Shown here: positions 1 to 5,794 of the stretch, piece by piece
Layout of the letters: the number at the start of each line of letters is the position of its first letter
How positions within the stretch are numbered: position 1 is the stretch's first letter
Assembly (NCBI GenBank): GCA_030589055.1
Contig: JAUUWK010000041.1
Location: 1-8,277 of the forward strand
Length of the DNA stretch: 8,277 nucleotides
Source of the DNA: Candidatus Bathyarchaeota archaeon
GTDB taxonomy: Archaea; Thermoproteota; Bathyarchaeia; Bathyarchaeales; Bathycorpusculaceae
Direction of reading: 5' to 3'
Notes under the pieces: model-generated
Told to the model about the DNA's origin: nothing
The model's database searches: none
What the model saw: the letters and a program-made list of their open reading frames with translations, nothing else
Translations under genes and position numbers: made by a program

Positions 1-1830
1 ACCTTTTGCGTCTTGAGTTAAACCTTGAAACAAGAACGCCCTGTAGGGTGCTTCTGCTTTTCCAGTTAGTACGACATGTTCCAGCAGTAGCGAGTTTGCC
101 CATCCTCTAGTTTGATCTATCCCCTCTGTTAGAAAGTCAACCGGCACATACTTCTCGAATTCTTCATCTGTAAACCTACCATATGGTGAGGCTCCACTGT
201 TATGCCAAGTGTCCAGCACAAACGGTTCCCTATGCATTAAACCCTCACATTTCTCGCATTTGAGAGTGACACGATCTACCCAAGGCTTATGTAACTCAAA
301 ATTTCCCCGTGGCTTTTCTATAGCCCTTTCTATGAGTTCTTCTTTGCTTGCTACAAACGTTTTTTCCCCGCATTCATCGCAAACCCAGATCGGCAATGGG
401 GCTCCCCAAACACGTTCTCTTGATATGCACCATGGCTTTCTCTCCCTCAAGAAGGAGAGAAAACGGTTCTTTGGACCTTCGAAGAAATATTCAACTTTTT
501 CCGCGGCTTCAACAACTTTATCATTTATCTTATCTGTTCTCAGAAAGTATTCTCTTCTAGCAAGCCAAATCAGCTTGTGATGAGAACGCCAACAGGTTGG
601 ATACTCATGCCTTATGATTTCAACCGAGACAAGTAAACCTCTTTTGCGAAGTTCCTCAACAACCATTGCGTCTGCGTCTCTTGCAAATAAACCGTTGAAG
701 ACCCCAGCTTCACTTGTGAATTTAACCTCATCGTCGAAGGGAACAAAAACCGGGACACCGCGCTTCTGTGCAACAAAAAAGTCTTCTTCACCGTTTCCAG
801 GTGAGAGATGCACGACTCCTGTTGCTGTGTCTACATCCACAAAATCTTCGCAGACAACTTTATGCACTAAAGGATGCTTGTCCAATTCCGCCTGTTTCGG
901 GACTACATCCTTGAAAGGATACTCATATTTTAAGCCTTCAAGGCTCTTTCCCATGAGTGTTTCTGCTATTTCATAGTTTTCTATGTCCAGCTCTAGCATG
1001 ACTGGTTCGACGCGTTGCTTGACGATAATCCATTTCTCGTTGCCGACTTTCACTTTTGCGTATTCGGCTTCTGGATGAACGGCCATCATCATGTCTGTGA
1101 TAAGTGTGAAGGGCATGGTCGTCCACACGAGGAAGAACTCGTCTTGGCTGTCAGCAGCTTTAAACTTGAAGTAAAGCGAGGGATCTTCGACTTCTCTGTA
1201 CGAGTCTTCGTAGCCTACTTCTGCGTTGCTTAGACTTGTTTGGCATCCGGGGCAGTAAGCCACAACATAGTAGCCTTCCTCTAGTAATCCTTGCTCCCAT
1301 GCGCGTTTTAGATATTGCCATTCCCTTTCGATGTAGCTGTCCAGATAAGTCCAGTAAGCCTTATCTTGGTTAATGAAGACTCCAAGCTTCTTGTCCGCTT
1401 CAACCCATTCCTTATGATACTTCATAATTGCTTTCTTACACTCTTCTATAAATCGTTCCTCGCCAACCTTTTCAAGAAGTTCCCGCTTGTTCTTTACACC
1501 TAATTTTGTTTCAACCTCAAGCTCAACTGGTAAACCTTGACAGTCCCATCCAGCCCAGAAAGGCACAAGATAACCCTGCATCGTTTTCCAACGGTAGCGA
1601 AGATCCTTCATTACTCGGCCTCTGACATGTCCAACATGCGGTATGCCGTTCAACGTTGGTGGTCCCTCAACCCAGCCTGAAAAACCTACGTTATTTCTCT
1701 CTCTAAATTCCACTAGCTTCTCTTTTGTCTTGTTTCTCTCCCAGAATTCACGAATTTCTCTTTCAAGTTCAAGCGGGCGATAACTCATCGTAAGCCATTT
1801 TCCAGAATCAGCTTTGAATTTCGCGGTCAC
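1..1830 (-). CDS. ileS: Isoleucyl-tRNA synthetase, 3' partial (first 610 residues)
   Basis: Cytoplasmic class I synthetase that charges tRNA-Ile with isoleucine. The reading frame is open from 1830 to the window edge. In order: class I signature with PPTLNG then HVGH at residues 58-68; GWDCQGLPVE at 94-103; a zinc pair CPGC at 193-196; the CP1 editing domain with VWTTMPFTL at 235-243 and HLSPGNGEED at 341-350; a second zinc site CDEC 484-487 and CEKC 525-528; DTWHNSG at 540-546; TEGIDQTRGW at 569-578. It stops at GLTQDAKG, just before where KMSKS is expected, so the KMSKS loop and anticodon-binding domain (perhaps 400 residues) lie outside. The start is uncertain. GTG at 1830 directly follows an in-frame TGA but overlaps the AGGTGA element at 1827-1832. 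ATG at 1788 (MSYRPLELE) has no clear ribosome site. The GWDCQG, SPGNGEED and DTWHNSG variants differ from bacterial IleRS and resemble, from memory, thaumarchaeal IleRS. Confidence 0.96.
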   Translation of the reverse strand, partial: MTAKFKADSGKWLTMSYRPLELEREIREFWERNKTKEKLVEFRERNNVGFSGWVEGPPTLNGIPHVGHVRGRVMKDLRYRWKTMQGYLVPFWAGWDCQGLPVELEVETKLGVKNKRELLEKVGEERFIEECKKAIMKYHKEWVEADKKLGVFINQDKAYWTYLDSYIEREWQYLKRAWEQGLLEEGYYVVAYCPGCQTSLSNAEVGYEDSYREVEDPSLYFKFKAADSQDEFFLVWTTMPFTLITDMMMAVHPEAEYAKVKVGNEKWIIVKQRVEPVMLELDIENYEIAETLMGKSLEGLKYEYPFKDVVPKQAELDKHPLVHKVVCEDFVDVDTATGVVHLSPGNGEEDFFVAQKRGVPVFVPFDDEVKFTSEAGVFNGLFARDADAMVVEELRKRGLLVSVEIIRHEYPTCWRSHHKLIWLARREYFLRTDKINDKVVEAAEKVEYFFEGPKNRFLSFLRERKPWCISRERVWGAPLPIWVCDECGEKTFVASKEELIERAIEKPRGNFELHKPWVDRVTLKCEKCEGLMHREPFVLDTWHNSGASPYGRFTDEEFEKYVPVDFLTEGIDQTRGWANSLLLEHVVLTGKAEAPYRAFLFQGLTQDAKG

Positions 1831-1873
1831 CTTTCAACCCAAATACCCGCAAATACACCAAAATAACAAAACA

Positions 1874-1890
1874 AACATATAACCTTTTTG
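1874..1890 (-). promoter_or_regulatory. Archaeal promoter of ileS (BRE + TATA)
   Basis: Read on the minus strand, a purine-rich stretch CAAAAAGG is followed by TTATATGTT, a good BRE/TATA pair. Transcription would be expected about 25 bases downstream, near 1850. That leaves a leader of about 20 bases before GTG at 1830, or about 60 before ATG at 1788. Confidence 0.6.
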
Positions 1891-2207
1891 AATCATTAGT
1901 TACCTTTTCCGACACGAATTGCAAGAGTATTCAGGTTATTTTTGCTATCCCCCAGACTTATTGTAATGATTTCCTTTGTTGGCTTCGCCTGTGTAGCGTC
2001 TTCTTACAGCCTTGATGTTTGCGTAGCTGAGCCAAGGAACTGCTATGGCTATCCGATTGATTTTGAATGGTTTTACATGTTGGAAACTCTTAGAAAAAGA
2101 AGGTTTCAAGTGTCGTCTCCACATTTGGAAGGCATGTCCACTTTGGGTTTTAATTCTCAATAAATATGGTTGTGTCTTCACATGGATACATTTTGAGGAT
2201 TCGCTAC

Positions 2208-2221
2208 CTTTATCTATAAAG
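2208..2221 (+). promoter_or_regulatory. Probable promoter of the 2262 hypothetical gene
   Basis: CTTTATCTATAAAG contains TATAAA at 2215-2220. It lies about 45 bases before the ATG at 2262, so a start of transcription near 2242 would give a leader of about 20 bases with GGAGAG at 2251-2256 as the ribosome site. Confidence 0.5.
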
Positions 2222-2261
2222 AAGGAATATTGAATTTACTTGAAGGAAAGGGAGAGAAGCG

Positions 2262-2816
2262 ATGACTAAGAAACCCCCATCGAAGGACGAAGCTTTGGAG
2301 GCCCTAGATTTCATTATAAACGTCTTGAAGGAGCATGAAAAAGATTTAGATCGGCTGATAAACGATTTGGGCACAATAACCGACAGGTTAGGGGATACTG
2401 GCCAGCTGAGCGGAAAAATAGAAAAGGTGGAAGATAGGCTTGCAACTCTGCAGAACGAGATAACAAACCTAATCACTTATTTGTCCACCTCGCATGAAGT
2501 CATAACAATACCAGCACAAGTGGCACAAGATGAAAAAGCTCCAATGTCACAAGCTAGAGAAATACGTGGGCCGCCAGTGATTTTGCGTTGTAAACAGTGG
2601 GAGGACTTTCAAACCCTGGCTCATCAAGCTCAGACATTATCCTTCCTGTACAAAGAAGCAGAGAAAACCTTCCAAGTAGACGCTTTAAAGAATAATCAAA
2701 TCATAACCTACAGTGGAGAACCCCCCAAGGAAACTTTTCTCCTAAAGACATGGCTCTCAAAGCAATTGGACATTCCAGACAAGAAGATTTTAGAGGGAAT
2801 TTTAGCGATAGGTTAA
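2262..2816 (+). CDS. Hypothetical protein, N-terminal coiled coil plus globular C-terminal domain
   Basis: The function is not recognised. The 184-residue protein has no signal peptide or membrane segment, so it is probably cytoplasmic. Residues 9-75 are charged and heptad-like, rich in Leu, Ile, Glu, Asp and Lys, typical of a coiled coil that would dimerise. Residues 76-104 form a linker with Gln and Pro. Residues 105-184, starting near PPVILRCKQWEDF, look folded: one Cys at 110, aromatic residues, the segment TFQVDALKNNQIITYSGE (136-153), and a hydrophobic end LEGILAIG. The ATG at 2262 is preceded by GGAGAG five bases away and by a TATA-like box, so it is probably the first gene of its transcript. 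The next plus-strand unit has its own promoter. The ordered C-terminus and clean upstream signals favour a real gene. A regulatory or scaffold role is only a guess. Confidence 0.85.
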   Translation: MTKKPPSKDEALEALDFIINVLKEHEKDLDRLINDLGTITDRLGDTGQLSGKIEKVEDRLATLQNEITNLITYLSTSHEVITIPAQVAQDEKAPMSQAREIRGPPVILRCKQWEDFQTLAHQAQTLSFLYKEAEKTFQVDALKNNQIITYSGEPPKETFLLKTWLSKQLDIPDKKILEGILAIG

Positions 2817-2857
2817 TGTTTGTTTCACGTTTGTATGTTCGTGTTATTCAGTAACGC

Positions 2858-2865
2858 TTTTATAG
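2858..2865 (+). promoter_or_regulatory. TATA-like box upstream of the folded region
   Basis: TTTTATAG lies 40 bases after the 2262 gene ends. The expected start of transcription is about 2885-2890, which coincides with the ATG at 2890 and with the beginning of the helices listed for 2890-3028. This supports a separate transcript starting here. Confidence 0.5.
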
Positions 2866-2889
2866 TACACACGTCTCTTAAGTCTTACG

Positions 2890-3017
2890 ATGTGGTATTG
2901 GAGGGCTAAGGTTGAGGGCTAAACCACAACCAGCTACGAATCGGTTTTTCCGTTTTCGAAGCCTTCTCCTTTCTCCTCGATGACGGAATGGCTGCGTGGT
3001 TAGCCAAAAAACGATGA
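2890..3017 (+). pseudogene. Possible frameshifted small ORF (alternative reading of the folded region)
   Basis: ATG at 2890, right where transcription should begin, reads MWYWRAKVEG and stops at TAA 2920-2922. The -1 frame, entered at the GGG run 2916-2918, continues open to TGA 3015-3017. It gives 32 protein-like residues ending with FLLDDGMAAWLAKKR. That frame has no start codon of its own (TGA at 2913-2915). One extra G in the run would join the two into a protein of about 42 residues. This could be a one-base sequence error, a decayed gene, or chance within a structured RNA. No family is recognised. Confidence 0.25.
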
Positions 3018-3030
3018 AGACCCTCCAACC
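2890..3030 (+). ncRNA. Candidate structured RNA or leader
   Basis: Four helices nest in order. P1: TTGGAGGG 2898-2905 with CCCTCCAA 3021-3028. P2: GGCTAA 2917-2922 with TTAGCC 3000-3005, continued after a bulged A by CCAC 2924-2927 with GTGG 2996-2999. P3: CAGCTA 2931-2936 with TGGCTG 2989-2994 (one G-U). P4: CGAA 2937-2940 with TTCG 2955-2958, capped by CGG 2942-2944 with CCG 2950-2952 and a five-T loop. A competing stem, TGTGGT 2891-2896 with ACCACA 2923-2928, cannot form together with P2. The region follows a TATA-like box and precedes a 48-codon ORF, so it may be an independent RNA or a 5' leader. It matches no family I know: no RNase P, SRP or 5S signatures. The alternative is a small frameshifted gene in the same stretch. 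No covariation evidence is available. Confidence 0.35.
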
Positions 3031-3056
3031 AGAAACCATAACAGAAAAGTGAAAAA

Positions 3057-3203
3057 ATGACTGAAAACAGAAAGACGATTAAGAAGCTTCGTGAAGAATT
3101 CCTACAGTTTGGAAGAACAATGGAGGAGTTGTATCTTCTTAAACTCATTGCTGAAGACCTGAAGTGCTTCAGAAAGATGATAACCCTGAAAAAATACGAT
3201 TGA
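3057..3203 (+). CDS. Small hypothetical protein, 48 residues
   Basis: The ATG at 3057 is preceded by AAGTGA (3047-3052), close to the archaeal AGGTGA ribosome site and at suitable spacing. The product begins MTENRKTIKKLREEF and ends MITLKKYD. It is charged, rich in Leu, Lys and Glu, has a single Cys, and looks like one or two amphipathic helices without a membrane segment. No family is recognised. It lies 40 bases after the -1 reading frame that ends at 3017, probably on the transcript starting near 2888, and is followed by a candidate terminator at 3270-3295. The composition and the ribosome site favour a real small gene, but 48 codons can occur by chance. Confidence 0.45.
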   Translation: MTENRKTIKKLREEFLQFGRTMEELYLLKLIAEDLKCFRKMITLKKYD

Positions 3204-3269
3204 TTATTCATAACATCTAGTAGAACCTTCAGACAGCTTTCTTGTACCATTGTGGGCCAGCAAAAACGA

Positions 3270-3295
3270 GAATTTGAGCGAAATTCGTAATTTTT
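3270..3295 (+). terminator. Candidate terminator: A/T-rich hairpin with T-run
   Basis: GAATTT at 3270-3275 pairs with AAATTC at 3281-3286 around a five-base loop, followed shortly by five T at 3291-3295. It would end the 3057 transcript before the cysS promoter. The stem is weak (one G-C pair). In archaea the T-run alone may be what matters. Confidence 0.35.
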
Positions 3296-3310
3296 GACAC
3301 TTTAACCTGA

Positions 3311-3324
3311 AAGAAAAATATAAC
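3311..3324 (+). promoter_or_regulatory. Promoter of cysS (BRE + TATA)
   Basis: AAGAAAAATATAAC combines a purine-rich BRE-like stretch with TATAA at 3319-3323. The predicted transcript start is near 3344-3346. This gives a leader of just over 50 bases before the cysS ATG, longer than the leaders predicted for its neighbours. Confidence 0.55.
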
Positions 3325-3343
3325 TTAGATAAGTCATTACTTT

Positions 3344-3382
3344 ATGTGGCTTAGAGGGGGTCCACAGAAATAGGAAATGTAG
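3344..3382 (+). promoter_or_regulatory. cysS leader: 5' hairpin and two tiny upstream ORFs
   Basis: At the predicted transcript start, ATG 3344 opens a nine-codon frame MWLRGGPQK ending in TAG 3371-3373. It is followed by AGGA and then by ATG directly joined to TAG (3377-3382), a start-stop pair. TGTGG 3345-3349 can pair with CCACA 3362-3366, placing the Shine-Dalgarno-like GAGGGGG (3354-3360) in the loop. A leader control role is inference; no Cys codons occur in the tiny ORF. Confidence 0.3.
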
Positions 3383-3397
3383 AAGTCGCGTGGTTCG

Positions 3398-4831
3398 ATG
3401 CTTAAGTTGTATAACACTTTCACAAGAAAGAAAGAGATATTCAAACCGCTGGAGAAGGGAGTTGTAACGATGTACAACTGTGGCTTGACCGTTTATGATT
3501 ATGCTCATATAGGGAATTTGCGAGCATTTACGTTTGTGGACATCTTGAGGAGATATCTGGAATACAGGGGTTTCGAAGTTAAACAGGTTATGAATTTTAC
3601 TGATGTTGGACACATGTTTGAGGATGTTGACATAGGGAAAGATAGAATGGAAGCTGCAGTGAAAAGAGAAAGGAAAGACCCTTGGGCTATAGCTGAGTTT
3701 TACATTGAAGTCTTTTTGAAGGATTCTCAAGAAATGAATTTCGAAGAGCCTATGGTGAGGCCTAGAGCTACAGATCACATTCAAGAAATGATAGAGTTAA
3801 TACAGAAACTGATAAAGAAGGGGTATGCCTACGTTGTGAATGGTTCTGTCTATTTTGATGTTGCAAAATTCAAGGATTATGGAAAATTATCTGGCAACAC
3901 TATAGAAAAATTGAAACTGGGAGCGGGCGGAAGGGTAAAGTTTAATCCAGATAAAAGAAACCAGTTTGATTTTGCCCTCTGGGTAAATGACCCCAAACAT
4001 GTAATGAATTGGAAATCGCCGTGGTGCGAAAAAGGCTATCCAGGTTGGCATATCGAATGTTCAGTAATGGTTATGAAGTATTTGGGGGAAACAATAGACA
4101 TACACACTGGCGGAGTTGACAACTTATTTCCTCATCATGAGAATGAAATCGCCCAAAGCGAGACAGCAACAGGTGAAAAATTCGTGCGTTACTGGCTTCA
4201 CAACGAGCATCTGCTCGTCGAAGGAGAAAGAATGGGTAAAAGCCTAGGCAACTTCTACACTTTAGAGGACTTGCTTGCTAACGGTTATGATTCGAAGGTT
4301 ATACGCTACTTGCTTATGTCAACGCATTACAGGCAACAGTTAAACTTCACGTTTGAGGGTTTGGATGCTGCGAATAACGGGGTAGACCGTTTAGTCAACC
4401 TCATGTACAGACTCATGGATGCTGATGGAAGAGGATGCGGAGAGAAAATAAGCGAGATAATGAATGCTGTGCAGAAACGTTTTGAAGAGGCTATGGATGA
4501 CGACCTAAACATAAGTGTCGCGTTGGCTGCATTATTCAACTTCGTCAGAGAGGTAAACAAGCTGTTGGATGATGACACGCTCAGTAAAGGAGAGGCTGAA
4601 GAAGTCTGCCGACTGATGATGAAGTTTGACAGAGTCCTCGGTGTAATAGGCGAAATCAAACATGAGGAAAAGTTGACTAAAGAGGCTGAGGAATTGATCC
4701 GCAAGAGGGAGGAAGCCAGAAAATCCAAGGACTGGGAAAAAGCAGACAAAATCAGGAAACAGCTTAGAAGTATGGGCATAATAATCGAGGATACGCCGCA
4801 AGGCGTGAAGTGGAGAATTGAAAAACAGTAG
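3398..4831 (+). CDS. cysS: Cysteinyl-tRNA synthetase
   Basis: Class I synthetase that charges tRNA-Cys with cysteine in the cytoplasm. The 477 residues are full length for the family. In order: CGLTVYDYAHIGN at 28-40 (HIGH signature as HIGN, with Leu in place of the more usual Pro after CG); NFTDVGH at 66-72; GWHIECS at 216-222; the HTGGVDNLFPHHENE block at 236-250. The zinc ligands fit Cys28, Cys221, His246 and Glu250, with the same final spacing as E. coli. The KMSKS loop appears as RMGKS at 278-282. The C-terminus has the helical bundle and a charged tail of about 50 residues ending KWRIEKQ. ATG at 3398 is the only early start, because an in-frame TAG lies at 3380-3382. No strong ribosome site sits before it. 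Its stop is one base from the stop of the convergent lipoate ligase gene. Confidence 0.97.
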   Translation: MLKLYNTFTRKKEIFKPLEKGVVTMYNCGLTVYDYAHIGNLRAFTFVDILRRYLEYRGFEVKQVMNFTDVGHMFEDVDIGKDRMEAAVKRERKDPWAIAEFYIEVFLKDSQEMNFEEPMVRPRATDHIQEMIELIQKLIKKGYAYVVNGSVYFDVAKFKDYGKLSGNTIEKLKLGAGGRVKFNPDKRNQFDFALWVNDPKHVMNWKSPWCEKGYPGWHIECSVMVMKYLGETIDIHTGGVDNLFPHHENEIAQSETATGEKFVRYWLHNEHLLVEGERMGKSLGNFYTLEDLLANGYDSKVIRYLLMSTHYRQQLNFTFEGLDAANNGVDRLVNLMYRLMDADGRGCGEKISEIMNAVQKRFEEAMDDDLNISVALAALFNFVREVNKLLDDDTLSKGEAEEVCRLMMKFDRVLGVIGEIKHEEKLTKEAEELIRKREEARKSKDWEKADKIRKQLRSMGIIIEDTPQGVKWRIEKQ

Positions 4832-4832
4832 A

Positions 4833-5657
4833 CTACTCGAACCTCGATATCCACAGCCTCAAGTTTCGAAGACTGCTTCTACCATGAAATTTCCATTCAT
4901 CCGTGACATATTTTTCTCTGCAAAGTTTCTCTGCGAGCTCTCTTTCGTAAAATGTTAATGTACCCTCTGCAAGTTTTGCGTTTAGGGTTTTCTGGAAACC
5001 CTTAATTAATGCTTCCTCGGCTTCCTCAATCGAAATGTCTCTCCCTAACTCTTTGTTTACTGAAGTAATCTTACGCTTCGCAACAGCAACAACTTCTATA
5101 CTTGTTCTAAGCCATGGAACACCGAGAAAAGTGAACATCTTCTCAAAGTCAACATCAACGAGAAGTGTGCCATGCTGCAAAGCAACACCTTTCTTGTGGG
5201 ATTGTGCACTTCCAGAAATTTTTCTACCTTTAATCATCAAGTTTGGACACGTTCTCGAGCTACCTTTGTTAAAATCTGCTGTTACGCCCATGGCTTTGAC
5301 GGCTTCAGCCAATCCAGCATACATTCGTGCGTAAACAACTGTTATGTCCTTAGCCTCTATGTCTTTCTTGCTGGCCACCACGCTGTAGGTGATTTCATCA
5401 TCAGCGTCATGATAGACTGCACCTCCGCCGCTTATCCGCCTGACAACGTCGACACCATGCTTTCTGCAGTTTTCCAGCTGGACTTCTTTTTCGATGCTTT
5501 GGAATCTTCCAATGGAGACGGCGGATGGTTTCCAACAGTAAAATCTCACGGTGTTTGGAACAAGATTTTCGATTCTAGCTCTGAAGATAGCCTCATCAAT
5601 AGCCATATTCATAAACGCATGGTGAGTTTTGAGTTTCAATAATCGCCAAGTACTCAT
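4833..5657 (-). CDS. lplA: Lipoate-protein ligase A / octanoyltransferase family protein
   Basis: Cofactor transferase expected to attach lipoate or octanoate to a lysine of lipoyl-domain proteins such as GcvH or 2-oxoacid dehydrogenase E2. From ATG at 5657 (MSTWRLLKLK) it has 274 residues. RRISGGGAVYHD at 73-84 is the family glycine-rich motif. GRKISGSAQ at 144-152 carries Lys146, which aligns by motif with the catalytic lysine of LplA. LQHGTLLVDVD follows at 160-170. The tail ends with YVTDEWKF, as in several archaeal members. The bacterial C-terminal accessory domain is absent. Archaea such as Thermoplasma supply it as a separate protein, not seen here. Cys137 lies seven residues before GRK, so a LipM-like transferase cannot be excluded. 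A longer frame from TTG 5741 adds 28 unrelated residues and I rejected it. T's in the cysS tail (4821-4825 read on the minus strand) could terminate it. Confidence 0.9.
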   Translation of the reverse strand: MSTWRLLKLKTHHAFMNMAIDEAIFRARIENLVPNTVRFYCWKPSAVSIGRFQSIEKEVQLENCRKHGVDVVRRISGGGAVYHDADDEITYSVVASKKDIEAKDITVVYARMYAGLAEAVKAMGVTADFNKGSSRTCPNLMIKGRKISGSAQSHKKGVALQHGTLLVDVDFEKMFTFLGVPWLRTSIEVVAVAKRKITSVNKELGRDISIEEAEEALIKGFQKTLNAKLAEGTLTFYERELAEKLCREKYVTDEWKFHGRSSLRNLRLWISRFE

Positions 5658-5693
5658 TGTTATAATCAACTGCTCTGAAGGGAAATTCAAATC

Positions 5694-5706
5694 ACGCTTA
5701 AATGTG
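5694..5706 (-). promoter_or_regulatory. Possible promoter of the lipoate ligase gene
   Basis: On the minus strand CACATTTAAGCGT gives a TATA-like TTTAAG about 40 bases before the ATG at 5657. The predicted leader is about 16 bases, without a clear ribosome site. The match is weak. Confidence 0.3.
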
Positions 5707-5794
5707 TGCGTCTGTTTTAGGCTATTAATGTTTGCAAGCAAATGTTTCTAACGTTCAATCTGTTTCACATTCTCTCATATTAGCCTTGGCAATT

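Larger units (their letters stand above)
1831..2261. other. Intergenic region with no convincing gene
   Basis: The 430 bases between the divergent ileS and the hypothetical gene at 2262 hold the promoters of both. Short open frames exist: plus 1942-2163 from TTG, plus 2045-2233 from ATG, and minus 2181-1945. None has recognisable motifs, and they overlap each other on both strands. The best is 2045-2233, which has AAGGA at 2034-2038 before its ATG and a rather Cys/Trp-rich product of 62 residues. Its 3' end runs through the apparent promoter of the next gene, so I do not call it. Decay of an older gene is possible but not demonstrated. Confidence 0.5.
3204..3397. other. Intergenic region before cysS
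   Basis: Holds a weak hairpin with a T-run (3270-3295), the cysS TATA-like box (3311-3324) and the cysS leader with two tiny ORFs. The first 65 bases show nothing recognisable. Confidence 0.5.

Noticed and set aside
1942..2233. Three overlapping short open frames on both strands (62-78 residues)
   Set aside because: No motif, mutual overlap, TTG or weak starts, and the best one runs into the next gene's promoter.
2937..2965. T-arm-like TTTTCGAAG suggesting a tRNA
   Set aside because: No acceptor, D or anticodon stems around it, and the pairs belong to another hairpin.
3010..3063. Box C/D-like guide RNA (CGATGA at 3012, CTGA at 3060)
   Set aside because: The C box has a mismatch, no proper internal D'/C' pair is found, and the D box falls inside the 3057 ORF.
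2906..3250. Minus-strand open frame of 114 residues
   Set aside because: Antisense to the plus-strand promoter, folded region and 48-codon ORF; rich in Phe, Ser and Arg as expected of an antisense shadow; no promoter seen on that strand.
4327..4854. Minus-strand open frame of 175 residues within cysS
   Set aside because: Antisense shadow of a well-supported gene, with Ser/Leu-rich composition and no motifs.
5658..5741. TTG-started N-terminal extension of the lipoate ligase
   Set aside because: The 28 extra residues do not resemble the family, whereas ATG 5657 begins with the usual MSTWRLL-type N-terminus.
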